Part shown: piece by piece, positions 52,397 through 61,305 of the stretch
Layout: each line of letters begins with the position of its first letter
Position numbering within the stretch: the first letter of the stretch is position 1
Assembly: GCA_031552195.1 (NCBI GenBank)
Contig: JAVBMT010000013.1
Span: forward strand, 23,977 to 87,976
Length of the DNA: 64,000 nucleotides
From: JAVBMP01 sp031552195
Lineage (GTDB): Bacteria > Desulfobacterota > Desulfovibrionia > Desulfovibrionales > Desulfovibrionaceae
Direction: 5' to 3'
Program-made: the position numbers and the translations under genes
The notes under the pieces: model-generated
The model's database searches: none
The model's input: only the letters and a program-made list of their open reading frames with translations
What the model was told of the DNA's origin: nothing

Positions 52397-53482
52397 TTAT
52401 TCCGCCGCAGGATGGAAAATAAATTTTTTGGGCAACCGCCCGTTCATAAGCAGCTGGGGAGCAATCAGCTTCCAAAAGCTGCTTATTTCGTCTGTTATCA
52501 TCCAGGCTGGTTCCGCCAGTATCATGTCGCGGCTGAAAGATTCTTTCAGGGTTTCTTCGCCCATGTCTTTGCGCAATTCTTCCGGCAACAGCTTCAACGC
52601 TTCTTCCGGATTACGGCTCAACTCTTCCGCGCTTTTTTTCAGGTCAAGGGCCAATTGCTGCACAAAAAGCGGATTCGCTTCGGCCAGGCCACGGTTTACG
52701 GCTATGCCGACCAAAGGCAGGCGGGCCGGGCCGCCAAATGCCGCGCTATATTCATCTTCCAGCCCGGCCACGACATGCAGTTTGGGATTTTTCCGCAGCA
52801 GAACGGAAACCAGCGGTTCAGGCAGCATTCCGCAGGAAACGTCGCCGCGCATAAGTTCAAGGCTGAGCTGCTGTGAAGCTTTGCCCGCCAGTTCCGGTTG
52901 TTTTACGGAAGGGAACTGCCCCGCCCGGCGTTCCATAATCGCCCGCAATACGGCAAGGCCTGGGCCATCCACCGGGGCTACGGAAAGAGGCAGTTTTTGC
53001 TCGGCCAGATTTCTCAGCAGGGCGTCCAGGCTATTTATTTCCGGGTCGGCGCTGAGGAGATAGAATTTTTTCCAGCCGGTAACAGCAACAAGTGTTAATG
53101 ACTGATTCTGCTGAAAGGCTTGAAGAAATCCTTCAATATGACCTACCCAGATATCTCCTTTTTCAGCCAATATAAGGCCGCGAAGGTCATCTATATTTTT
53201 CCAGAATTCTTTTTCCAGTGTATATCCGGCTTTTTTGAAATAGCCTTCTTCTTCCAGTTTAAGCAACGGAAGTTGCGGTGTGGTCACGCCGCTGGAGGTA
53301 TAAAGGCGCAGGGCATGCAGGGGTTTATCTTGTGGGCGCTCAGACGCGTTCCGTTCGTTTTCCGCAAGTTCTTTTTTCGCATCAACTGTTGCGTCATCGC
53401 CGTCAACGTTCCATAAGGCGTAGCCGCCGAGGGCTATCAGGCAGAGCAGAACCGCAAAAACAGGAAAACGCTTGGAGTTCAT
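52397..53482 (-). CDS. Periplasmic substrate-binding protein of the NitT/TauT-like importer
   Basis: 361 residues. The N-terminal helix FPVFAVLLCLIALGGYALWNV is an uncleaved anchor or signal. The body (YTSSGVTTPQLPLLKLEEEGYFKKAGYTLEKEFWKNIDDLRGLILAEKGDIWVG, GPGLAVLRAIMERR) fits the NMT1/SsuA/THI5 fold. The ligand may be a sulfonate, nitrate or aromatic compound; it is not predictable. The permease and ATPase genes follow on the same strand. Confidence 0.82.
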   Translation of the reverse strand: MNSKRFPVFAVLLCLIALGGYALWNVDGDDATVDAKKELAENERNASERPQDKPLHALRLYTSSGVTTPQLPLLKLEEEGYFKKAGYTLEKEFWKNIDDLRGLILAEKGDIWVGHIEGFLQAFQQNQSLTLVAVTGWKKFYLLSADPEINSLDALLRNLAEQKLPLSVAPVDGPGLAVLRAIMERRAGQFPSVKQPELAGKASQQLSLELMRGDVSCGMLPEPLVSVLLRKNPKLHVVAGLEDEYSAAFGGPARLPLVGIAVNRGLAEANPLFVQQLALDLKKSAEELSRNPEEALKLLPEELRKDMGEETLKESFSRDMILAEPAWMITDEISSFWKLIAPQLLMNGRLPKKFIFHPAAE

Positions 53483-53533
53483 GATACAGCTCCCGTACGG
53501 TTAAAACTTCAACATATAATTCAAAGGCTGCGG

Positions 53534-53569
53534 AAAAAGAACGGCGGCTGAAAAGGCCGCCGTTCTTTT
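53534..53569. terminator. Terminator at the end of the ech operon
   Basis: 10-bp perfect stem GAACGGCGGC (53539-53548) and complement (53556-53565) with A-run on the left and T-run on the right, thus bidirectional. It lies 78 bp past the last ech gene on the minus strand. Confidence 0.85.
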
Positions 53570-53646
53570 TCCGCAAGGGGCAAACATATAACGCAGAGCC
53601 ATAGATGAAAGGTCAATGCGAAAATGCCCCAAGGGGCAGTCCGTTT

Positions 53647-54165
53647 TCAGGAAGCCGGGTCCGCGTTGCCCTCATTGTTCTCATGTTCCTTGACTGGCGC
53701 GTTTTCCGCCTGATCCGCCGTGCTTTCCGGCGCGGCCTCAGCCGTTGCCTGAACGGGCTGTTCCGTCTGCGCCGCGTTTTCCGCCCTTGGTTCCGGTTTG
53801 GAGTCTTTCTTGTCGGCCGCGCTCTTTTTCACCCTCGGCTTGCATTGATATTCCTGCGTCTGCCGTTCCGACATGGGCTGGGTGTAGGCGTTTTCCATGT
53901 GAATGCATTTGACTGGGCACACTTCGACGCAAACGCCGCAGTAAACGCAAGCCATGATGTCGCGTTTCCACAAACCGCTGGACGGGTCCACGCTGATGCA
54001 GCCGGTGGGGCATTTGGTGGCGCAGGCCTTGCACATAATACATTTTTCCGGTTCTATGGTCAGAATGCCCCGATAGATGGCCGGAATCGCGCGTTTAATG
54101 AACGGATGCGGCTGAGTAGCCGGTTTGTTGACCAGGTTTTTCAGAATAGTGGGGATCATGCGCAT
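53647..54165 (-). CDS. echF: Ech hydrogenase subunit EchF (ferredoxin-like, NuoI type) with extended tail
   Basis: 172 residues. Two [4Fe-4S] motifs: Cys 42, 45, 48, 52 (CIMCKACATKC) and Cys 73, 76, 79, 83 (CVYCGVCVEVC). After about 105 an Ala/Glu/Pro-rich tail of about 65 residues has no predicted fold and is not usual for the family. It passes electrons from ferredoxin to the hydrogenase core. Last gene of the ech operon, 10 bp after echE. Confidence 0.9.
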   Translation of the reverse strand: MRMIPTILKNLVNKPATQPHPFIKRAIPAIYRGILTIEPEKCIMCKACATKCPTGCISVDPSSGLWKRDIMACVYCGVCVEVCPVKCIHMENAYTQPMSERQTQEYQCKPRVKKSAADKKDSKPEPRAENAAQTEQPVQATAEAAPESTADQAENAPVKEHENNEGNADPAS

Positions 54166-54175
54166 GATTGCTATC

Positions 54176-55258
54176 CTACCTTTCAGTGCAGCTGATGCAG
54201 GGGTCTATGGTCAGGGCCATGATCGGCACGTCCGCGAGTTCCACCCCCGGCAGCATGGCCAGAAGAGGCGGAATATTGGCGAATGTTGGCGTGCGTATCC
54301 GCACCCGGGCCGGGTTTTTGCTGCCGTCGCAAAGCACATAGTAGAAAAGTTCGCCTCTGGGCTGCTCAACGCGCGTGCAGATTTCGCCTTCCGGGTTGCC
54401 TTTGACGGGCACGGCGATTTCGCCGCCGGGAATGGCGCGTATTGCCTGGCGCACCAAATCTATGGACTGGAAAACCTCAAGGAAACGCACGTTGGTTCTG
54501 GCGTAACAGTCGCCGTCTGTCGCGGTGACCGGGCTGAATTGCAATTCCGAGAAGGCTTCGTAGCCGAGCATGCGCATGTCTTCGGCCCAGCCGCTGGCGC
54601 GCAGGGTCGGCCCGGCCGCGCCGAGCTGATGGGCCTGCTCTTTGGTGAGAACGCCTTTGCCCACTGTGCGCGACTGCACGGTGTAATCGTTCAGCATAAC
54701 CTTGTAGAGGGGGCGCAGTTCCTGCTCCACTATATCCAGTTCGTCAAGAATATGTTTGAGCATGTCCGGGCCGATGTCGGTTCTGGTTCCGCCCACTACG
54801 TTGACGGAAATGACCACCCGGTTTCCGGCTGTGGCTTCATTCAGGTTCATGATGCGTTCGCGCACCTTCCAGAAAGACATGAAAAGGCTTTCAAAGCCGA
54901 ACCCGTCGGCAAAAAGGCCCAGCCAGAGCAGATGGCTGTGAATGCGGTGCAGTTCCGACCAGATGACGCGCAGGTATTTCGCCCTGCGCGGCACTTGCAG
55001 GCCCATAAGCCCTTCAATCGCGTGGCAGTAGCACATGGCGTGGATGCAGGAACAGATGCCGCAGACGCGCTCGACAACGTATACCATCTGGTTGAAGTCG
55101 CGTTTGGTCGCCAGGCCCTCCAGGCCCCGGTGCACGTAGCCGAGAGCCGGAATGGCCTCAACCACTTTCTCGTCTTCCAGCACCAGCTTGAGGTGCAGCG
55201 GCTCCGGCAGAACAGGGTGCTGCGGGCCGAAAGGTATTATCGTGCGGGTCATATTCAT
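54176..55258 (-). CDS. echE: Ech hydrogenase large subunit EchE ([NiFe] catalytic)
   Basis: 360 residues. The nickel ligands are complete: N-terminal RVCGICSCIH with Cys 66 and 69, C-terminal DPCISCTER with Cys 354 and 357. The protein ends directly at this motif, so there is no cleavable C-terminal extension, and the usual His is Arg. Related to NuoD/HycE. It interconverts protons and H2. Its start overlaps echD. Confidence 0.95.
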   Translation of the reverse strand: MNMTRTIIPFGPQHPVLPEPLHLKLVLEDEKVVEAIPALGYVHRGLEGLATKRDFNQMVYVVERVCGICSCIHAMCYCHAIEGLMGLQVPRRAKYLRVIWSELHRIHSHLLWLGLFADGFGFESLFMSFWKVRERIMNLNEATAGNRVVISVNVVGGTRTDIGPDMLKHILDELDIVEQELRPLYKVMLNDYTVQSRTVGKGVLTKEQAHQLGAAGPTLRASGWAEDMRMLGYEAFSELQFSPVTATDGDCYARTNVRFLEVFQSIDLVRQAIRAIPGGEIAVPVKGNPEGEICTRVEQPRGELFYYVLCDGSKNPARVRIRTPTFANIPPLLAMLPGVELADVPIMALTIDPCISCTER

Positions 55259-55623
55259 CCCTTCCCAGCATAGGCGGTTATTTTACAGAACGGGGCCGTG
55301 GAGGAACTTATTTCGTCAAGATACAGCGTGCGGTTGAAGTCGAGCACCAGCCCGTCGAACGCCAGCCCGAACAGGTCACGGCATTCGTTTTCCACCAGCA
55401 AAGCGGCGAAGTAAACGCCGGAAATGCTTGGAATGGGCTGGCCTTTGGCCGCTTTAAGGCGGAAATGCTTGATTTCCATAGCCTTATCGTAGTGATAGAG
55501 CAGCTCCAGGCCCTCTTCGCCTTTGTCTACGGCGCTAAGGGTTACAAAACGCCAGCCGGCGTCAAACATGCCCTGGGCGGAGCTGACGACTTCATCAATA
55601 TTTATTGAGGTAGCTTCAAGCAT
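55255..55623 (-). CDS. echD: Ech hydrogenase subunit EchD (NuoC-like)
   Basis: 122 residues, the short NuoC/HycE-N form without extra domains. The segment GWRFVTLSAVDKGEEGLELLYHYD and the motif ECRDLFGLAFDGLVLDFNR match the 30-kDa complex I family. Structural partner of EchE. It overlaps echE by 4 bp, and 42 bp separate it from echC. Confidence 0.9.
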   Translation of the reverse strand: MLEATSINIDEVVSSAQGMFDAGWRFVTLSAVDKGEEGLELLYHYDKAMEIKHFRLKAAKGQPIPSISGVYFAALLVENECRDLFGLAFDGLVLDFNRTLYLDEISSSTAPFCKITAYAGKG

Positions 55624-55665
55624 GGCCTGTCCTTTTTAGACTTAATGTTCTGGCCGCCAGCGCGG

Positions 55666-56139
55666 CTAAACGTGGCAGGGAAAAGTTCTTTTTTTCATCT
55701 GTTCAAGGGCCAGCACCACGCCGTCTATGATAGCCTCGGGCTTTGGGGGGCAGCCGGAAACATAAACGTCGACCGGAATGATTTTGTCCACCCCGCCGAC
55801 AACGTTGTAACAGTCGTGAAAAATGCCTCCGCTCAGGGCGCAGGCCCCGATGGCCACGACCGCCCTGGGGGACGGCATCTGTTCGTAAATGTTGCGCAGA
55901 ACGTGCTGGTTGCGGTAGTTTACCGTGCCGCTAACCAGAAGAACGTCGGCATGCTTCGGGTCGCCTATGTTGATGATGCCGAAGCGTTCAACGTCGTGCA
56001 CCGGGGTAAGGCAGGCCAGAATCTCTATGTCGCAGCCGTTGCAGGAGCCGCAATCATAATGCACCACCCAGGGCGACTTCAGGCGCCCGTTGTTGATCAG
56101 GTCCTGGGCCTTGTTCACACAGTTTTTTATGAATTTCAT
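55666..56139 (-). CDS. echC: Ech hydrogenase small subunit EchC (NuoB-like)
   Basis: 157 residues with the ligands of a single [4Fe-4S] cluster: CGSCNGCD (Cys 30, 33, and 36), GAC at 98-100 and SGCPPKPE at 130. It passes electrons between EchF and the nickel site in EchE. Between echB and echD on the minus strand. Confidence 0.94.
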   Translation of the reverse strand: MKFIKNCVNKAQDLINNGRLKSPWVVHYDCGSCNGCDIEILACLTPVHDVERFGIINIGDPKHADVLLVSGTVNYRNQHVLRNIYEQMPSPRAVVAIGACALSGGIFHDCYNVVGGVDKIIPVDVYVSGCPPKPEAIIDGVVLALEQMKKRTFPCHV

Positions 56140-56157
56140 CAGCTTTCTCCCGCAAAA

Positions 56158-57003
56158 TCAGGCGTAAAGCCAGACCAGGTTGATAAGGGAAAATACGAGG
56201 CAGGGCACGAGCACCTTGCGGAGCATCCATTTCCAGGTCATGCGGGCCGTGACGTTGTCCATCACTATTTCCGTGAAATAGGTCAGAACAAGCAGTATGA
56301 CCATGCCTATGAAGCTGGTGCTCCAGAAGAGCGAGCAAAGGCCCATAAGCAGCACTATGTCCATCCAGTGGGCGACTTCCAGCATGGCGAGCTGCTGGCC
56401 GGAATATTCGGTCAGGACGCCGCGCACCAGTTCCTGGTGCGCATGGGTGCTGGCGCTTATGTCAAAGGGAGACTTGCGCAGCTTGATGGTCAGGGCGGTG
56501 CCCAACGCCAGGAAGAAGAAAGGCATTGAGGGCAGAAGTGGTTCAGGCTGGGCGTAAATTTCCATGATGCTGAAGCTGTTGGTCTTCACGGCGATGCCGA
56601 CGAAGGCCAGAATGATCAGCGGCTCGTACACCAGCATCTGCAAGAATTCGCGCTGCGCCCCCACCTGGCTGAAAGGCGAATTGACCGATAACGCGCCGAC
56701 AACCTGAAAGACCGCGCCGACCGTCATGATGAAGAAAATGAGCAGCAGGTCGGACTGGTAAAAGAACAGGAAAACCGCCATGCCCGATGAAACCAGATAA
56801 AGATAGGAGCAGAAAACCAGCCACGGGTTCACGGCCGAGGGTTCCTTGCCCATGAGCTTCAGCACGTCGTAAAAGGGCTGGAGCAGCGGCGGGCCTATGC
56901 GCGACTGCATGCGGGCCGTAATTTTGCGGTCAACCCCGGCCAGCAGCCCGCCAGCGAACGGCGCCAGAAGGAAGCAGACAAGAGCGGTGAAATAGGTGCT
57001 CAT
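56158..57003 (-). CDS. echB: Ech hydrogenase membrane subunit EchB (NuoH-like)
   Basis: 281 residues with about eight membrane helices. The conserved RIGPPLLQPFYDVLKLMGKE and SPFDISASTHAHQELVRGVLTEYSG loops are hallmarks of NuoH/HycD. It anchors the catalytic module and takes part in proton or sodium movement. It overlaps echA by one base (TAATG). Confidence 0.95.
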   Translation of the reverse strand: MSTYFTALVCFLLAPFAGGLLAGVDRKITARMQSRIGPPLLQPFYDVLKLMGKEPSAVNPWLVFCSYLYLVSSGMAVFLFFYQSDLLLIFFIMTVGAVFQVVGALSVNSPFSQVGAQREFLQMLVYEPLIILAFVGIAVKTNSFSIMEIYAQPEPLLPSMPFFFLALGTALTIKLRKSPFDISASTHAHQELVRGVLTEYSGQQLAMLEVAHWMDIVLLMGLCSLFWSTSFIGMVILLVLTYFTEIVMDNVTARMTWKWMLRKVLVPCLVFSLINLVWLYA

Positions 57004-58964
57004 TACAGTATCCCTCCGAGCAGAAGAATTAACAGAACCGTGGCCACGACGTTGACGCCGCGCGAGAGTTTCTCTTCTCCGAACAGGTCAGCCAGATAAT
57101 AGTTGCTGGCGGTAGCTTCCACAAATGTGTTCAACGGGCCGGTAAAACCGGGCTTTCCGTCACGCTCGGCGTAAATGCCGCTCATGTAGGGCGTTTTGTT
57201 TTCCGAGGGGTTGTGGCGGGCCATGCGGAAGGCCACCCAGAAACCCAGCAGCAGCAGAATGAGAATCGGGTACATGGAGAACAGGCTCATGGTGTCTGAA
57301 AAAACGCCGTGATAGATCTCTATGCTGTTCACGCTCATCATGGCAAGCGCTATCGGCTGCGCCACGAAGGCGTAAAGCAGCGGGGAAAGCAGCGACAGGA
57401 TCAGGGCCAGGGCCATTAAAACGCGCATGGGCGTGCTGATGCGCTTGTCGCGCCCTTCGCGCGGCAATTCCATTTTGGCGGAAGACGAGCCCAGCAGAAG
57501 CCCGGCCCAGCGGCCCCAGAAGAGCATGGTCAGGCCGCTGCCCAAAGCCAGCATGAACACCACCAAGGGCATGGCCTTGCTCAGGCTGACGGCGGATTCA
57601 AGGGCCATCCACTTGGCGATGAGCATGCCGAAAGGCGGCATCATCATGGTTACAATGCCGATAACCGTGGTCAGGGCTGTGTGCGGCATAATGGAGAACA
57701 GGCCGCGCATGTCTTCAATGTCGCGCGAACCTATGCGCTGCTCGATGGAGCCCACGCAGAGGAAGAGCAGGCCTTTGGAAACGGCGTGGAAGATCATAAG
57801 GAAAATGGCCGCCGAATACGCGTCTACCGTGTTGATGCCGGCGCAGGCGATAATCAGGCCCAGGTTGGAGATGGTGGAATAGGCCAGAATTTTTTTGCTG
57901 TTGCTCTGCCCGGCGGCCAGGGCCGCGCAGGAGATGAAGGAAAACCCGCCTATAAGGGCCACAATGGTGGAAAGGGAGGTTCCGGCATAAGCCGGAGCCA
58001 TGCGCAACACGAGGTAAACGCCGGCCTTGACCATGGTGGAGGAGTGCAGCAAGGCGGAAACCGGGGTGGGGGCCACCATGGCCCCGGTAAGCCAGCTCTG
58101 GAACGGGGCCTGGGCAGACTTGGTAAGCCCGGCGAAGCAAAGCAGGGCCAAGGGAATCAGGCTGAGCCTGGCGACGCCGCCTTCCGGGCTGCCCAGGGCC
58201 AGAAGATATTGCAGGTCAAGCGAGCCCACGTTCTTTTGCAGGAACATGAGGGCGAAAATAAAAGCCGCTCCGCCCAGCATATTCATAAGCAGGGCGTGCT
58301 GGGCGTTTTTTTCAGCCACTTCGGAGCCGTCGTGCCTGATCAGCAGATAGGAGCAAAGAGTGGTTACTTCCCAGAAAAAATACACCCAGCCGAGGTCGTT
58401 GGAAATGACCAGGCCGTTCATCGCGCCCAGGAAAACGAAAATGATGGCGAAAAAGCGCGCCTGGCGGCTTTCTTTGACCTCATGCTGCTCTTCGTGCGTT
58501 TTCATGTAAGGCAGGGCGTATACGGCAATAAGCGACCCGACGACGGAAACCATAAGCACCATGATTATGGAGAGGCCGTCCGCCGCGAAAGAGAAAGCTA
58601 TTCCGGGCGTTTCCGGGCTTGTGAAGAACGGCATGACCGCAAGGCCGGCAAGCTGCAACAGGGCCAGCCAGCGTATGAATTTGTGTTTTTTTACCCAGCC
58701 TATCCAGAAAATCACGCCCAAAAGGACGAAATCAAGCAGGCCTATGAACAGGCCGATGATTTTGGAAAAGAAAGACGAGGCAGGCAGGCTGAAAGAGCCG
58801 TATGCGGCCATAAGCAGGGCCGCGGCGCAAATACAGCCCGCACCCAGGGGCACCAGTTTTCTGCGCAACAGGCGGCTTCCGTCCGGCTTGCCGCCGGATA
58901 GATACGCCGCCACGCCGAACAGGACGGGAAGAACGACACAGGCGAAGATTAAAAATTCCAGCAT
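57003..58964 (-). CDS. echA: Ech hydrogenase membrane subunit EchA (NuoL/Mrp antiporter-like)
   Basis: 653 residues with about 16 membrane helices. The core SNDLGWVYFFWEVTTLCSYLLIRHDG, LLHSSTMVKAGVYLVLRMAP and HAVSKGLLFLCVGSIEQRIGSRDIEDMRG match NuoL-type pump subunits, with the key Lys and Glu. It couples electron flow to ion translocation. First gene of the six-gene operon echABCDEF; no hyp maturation genes are adjacent. Confidence 0.94.
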   Translation of the reverse strand: MLEFLIFACVVLPVLFGVAAYLSGGKPDGSRLLRRKLVPLGAGCICAAALLMAAYGSFSLPASSFFSKIIGLFIGLLDFVLLGVIFWIGWVKKHKFIRWLALLQLAGLAVMPFFTSPETPGIAFSFAADGLSIIMVLMVSVVGSLIAVYALPYMKTHEEQHEVKESRQARFFAIIFVFLGAMNGLVISNDLGWVYFFWEVTTLCSYLLIRHDGSEVAEKNAQHALLMNMLGGAAFIFALMFLQKNVGSLDLQYLLALGSPEGGVARLSLIPLALLCFAGLTKSAQAPFQSWLTGAMVAPTPVSALLHSSTMVKAGVYLVLRMAPAYAGTSLSTIVALIGGFSFISCAALAAGQSNSKKILAYSTISNLGLIIACAGINTVDAYSAAIFLMIFHAVSKGLLFLCVGSIEQRIGSRDIEDMRGLFSIMPHTALTTVIGIVTMMMPPFGMLIAKWMALESAVSLSKAMPLVVFMLALGSGLTMLFWGRWAGLLLGSSSAKMELPREGRDKRISTPMRVLMALALILSLLSPLLYAFVAQPIALAMMSVNSIEIYHGVFSDTMSLFSMYPILILLLLGFWVAFRMARHNPSENKTPYMSGIYAERDGKPGFTGPLNTFVEATASNYYLADLFGEEKLSRGVNVVATVLLILLLGGIL

Positions 58965-59220
58965 ATCGACCTCTGGTGTTACGCTTGCTCTTTGCGCGGG
59001 CGCGTGGTTACGCGGGGTTTTCAGCCAGACCGGGCCGGTACGATTTGAGGCGCAAACATAACAGGCCCGGAGTAAAAACGTTAACCCCTAAAAAAATATA
59101 TTGCAAGGGGCTTTCTTTTTTGATTTCATTTGTGAAAATAGCCTCAAGCGGTTTGCGTTTTTTACGGGCTGAAATTTCGTCCGGGGGGTAGATTCCGGTT
59201 TGTTTTTTTAAATAAATTTC
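58965..59220. other. Divergent intergenic region, ech operon / glycosyltransferase operon
   Basis: AT-rich from about 59070. A weak hairpin (CCCCT/AGGGG, 59087-59107) with a following T-run is present. No convincing ech promoter hexamers or sigma-54 box found. No gene seen. Confidence 0.35.
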
Positions 59221-59250
59221 TTGCGTGGTCGGTCAGTCCGATTATATACT
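59221..59250 (+). promoter_or_regulatory. Candidate promoter of the glycosyltransferase operon
   Basis: TTGCGT (59221-59226), an 18-nt spacer and TATACT (59245-59250), about 56 nt before the preferred start codon. Confidence 0.45.
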
Positions 59251-59305
59251 GCATTGCGGTAAATTTAAGCTTGGATATAACCTACTTACGGAAGCACAAG
59301 GCCAA

Positions 59306-60430
59306 ATGGCTAATCCAGAAACTCTTCACGCGGCCCACATTGTGGAATCGTTCGGCGGCGGAACGCTGACCGCCGTGTCCTATCTTTGCAAAGCCCTTGG
59401 CGACGGTTTTTCGCACACCGTCATACATTCGCTGCGGGCGGAAACCCCGGAAAACTTCATGGATATGTTTCCGGCTTCCGTAAGGTTCATTAAGGTGGAC
59501 ATGAACCGGAAAATAGACGCCTGGCGCGATTTTTCCGCCTATTGCGAGCTGGCGCGGGTTCTGCCCCCGCTTCGCCCCGATCTGGTTCACTGCCATTCGG
59601 CCAAGGCCGGTTTTCTCGGCCGGGCCGCCGCCTGGAGCTGCGGCATTCCGTCAATATATACGCCGCACAGCTACAGCTTTTTGCAGAACAACCTGCCCAG
59701 GCCCGTGCGCTGGTTTTACTGGTGCGCGGAATGGGCGGCCACACGTTTAGGAACGGCCATAGCAGCCTGCGGAGAAGAGGAATATCGCCTCGCGCGCAAG
59801 CTCGGCGGGGCCGGTTACCCTGTGGCGGAAATAAAAAACGCCGTTGTGCTTGACGACATCAAAGAGCCGTCTTTCGCCGTCCGCCCGGGTGAAAGGCTTA
59901 AGGTCGGCATGTGCGGGCGCTTTGCTCCGCAGCGCGACCCCGATCACTTTTTCCACGTGGCGCGCAGCCTTGGGCAAGAGGCCGACTTCGTCTGGGTAGG
60001 GGCGGAAAAGGGCCTGCCCGGCTTTCCCGCTTCAGTTGAAGCCACAGGCTGGCTGCGCCGGACGGAATCCCTGGCGCGGGCCGAGGCGCTTGACGTTTAT
60101 ATCCAGACCTCCTTATGGGAGGGCCTGTCTTACGGCATCCTCGAAGCCATGGCCATGGGCAAGCCGGTGGTTGCCACCCGCATTCCGGCCAACGAAAGCG
60201 TGATAAAGCACGGGGAAACCGGCTTTTTGAGCAACGGCCCTGAAGACACCGTGCGCCACGTGCGCGAACTTTTGCGCGACGCCGCCCTGCGCGAGAAGAT
60301 AGGGCGGGCCGCGCGGGCCGTCATTCTTGAGAAGCACGACGCGAATGTGGCCTATAAGGCCTACGGAGATTTTTACCGGCGCGTCGCCGCCCTGAAAAAC
60401 CAGCCTGACGGTTCCGGCCGGGTGACATGA
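59306..60430 (+). CDS. Glycosyltransferase family 4 (GT-B)
   Basis: 374 residues from the ATG at 59306, which has AAGG 6 nt upstream; the earlier GTG at 59225 lies inside the promoter. N-terminal acceptor-site domain (HIVESFGGGTLTAVSYLCKAL; VHCHSAKAGFLGRAAAW), C-terminal donor domain (VGMCGRFAPQRDPDHFFHVA; ASLWEGLSYGILEAMAMGKPVVATRIPANESVI with the E-x7-E motif). Transfers a sugar from a nucleotide-sugar to a lipid or saccharide acceptor, probably in LPS or capsule assembly. Its stop overlaps the next start as ATGA. Confidence 0.9.
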   Translation: MANPETLHAAHIVESFGGGTLTAVSYLCKALGDGFSHTVIHSLRAETPENFMDMFPASVRFIKVDMNRKIDAWRDFSAYCELARVLPPLRPDLVHCHSAKAGFLGRAAAWSCGIPSIYTPHSYSFLQNNLPRPVRWFYWCAEWAATRLGTAIAACGEEEYRLARKLGGAGYPVAEIKNAVVLDDIKEPSFAVRPGERLKVGMCGRFAPQRDPDHFFHVARSLGQEADFVWVGAEKGLPGFPASVEATGWLRRTESLARAEALDVYIQTSLWEGLSYGILEAMAMGKPVVATRIPANESVIKHGETGFLSNGPEDTVRHVRELLRDAALREKIGRAARAVILEKHDANVAYKAYGDFYRRVAALKNQPDGSGRVT

Positions 60431-61305
60431 CTGAAACCCCGCTCATCAGCGTAATCATTCCTATATACAACAGCGCCGAATGGCTGGGGCGCTGCCTTGA
60501 TTCCGTTCTGGAGCAGGGCGTTCCGCGCCTGGAAGCCATTCTGGCGGATGACGCGTCTTCCGACTTCTCCCCTGAAATCTGCCGTGATTATTGTTCCCGT
60601 TTTCCGGATGTTTTCCGGTATCTGCGCCTGCCGGGCCGGGTGAGCACCGGCGAAACGCGCAACGCCGGCCTGGAAGAGGCGCGGGGTAGCTTCGTAAGCT
60701 TTCTGGACAGCGACGACGCCCTCGCCCCTGGCATGCTCAGCACAATGCTGGCGGAAGCCGAACGCTCCGGGGCCGGGCTGGCGCTTTGCGGGTTGCGCGT
60801 AATAAGCGAAAACGGAGAGGAAGACCTTTTGCCGCCGCCCGGCCTGACCGCGGAAACCCTGCTTGAAAACCGCCGTTTCCAGCCTTCCGCCTGCAACAAG
60901 CTGTTCCGGCGTTCCATAGTTGAAAAATACGGAATACGCTTCGCCCCTTCCCTTTGCGCGGAAGACATGGCCTTTTCCGCCAAATTTCTCTGCACCGGGC
61001 CGAAACTGGCCGTTGTTCCCCGGCCCCTTTACCTTTATTACCGGCGCGGCGGCAGCGTGACGTTTAACCTGGAACACCGGGCGGGCAGCCTCACGGCGTT
61101 GAAAGACCTGAAAGAATTTTTACGCGCCAACGGGCTGTGGGAAGCGAAACGCGGCCTGTTCCGGCGCCTGTTCTGGCTGCACGCCGTTTATCACCCCTTG
61201 GCCGGCCTTCTTATAGACAGCCTTTGGAAGGGTTACAACCGCTCTGGCAATCTGCGCCGGGTTCCCGGCTATATACGGGCTTTGGGCCGGTATTTCGCGC
61301 GATGA
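60427..61305 (+). CDS. Glycosyltransferase family 2 (GT-A)
   Basis: 292 residues. Opens ISVIIPIYNSAEWLGRCLDSVLEQ; DxD-type SFLDSDDALAPGM near 96; C-terminal ACNKLFRRSIVEKYGIRF, AEDMAF. These are hallmarks of GT2 surface-polysaccharide transferases. Coupled to both neighbours by ATGA overlaps, so the three enzymes probably build one glycan. Confidence 0.92.
   Translation: MTETPLISVIIPIYNSAEWLGRCLDSVLEQGVPRLEAILADDASSDFSPEICRDYCSRFPDVFRYLRLPGRVSTGETRNAGLEEARGSFVSFLDSDDALAPGMLSTMLAEAERSGAGLALCGLRVISENGEEDLLPPPGLTAETLLENRRFQPSACNKLFRRSIVEKYGIRFAPSLCAEDMAFSAKFLCTGPKLAVVPRPLYLYYRRGGSVTFNLEHRAGSLTALKDLKEFLRANGLWEAKRGLFRRLFWLHAVYHPLAGLLIDSLWKGYNRSGNLRRVPGYIRALGRYFAR

Noticed and set aside
53647..58964. 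Respiratory complex I (nuo) operon
   Set aside because: Only six subunits are present, the large subunit keeps all four nickel-ligand cysteines, and NuoE/F/G/J/K/M/N are lacking, so it is an Ech-type hydrogenase.
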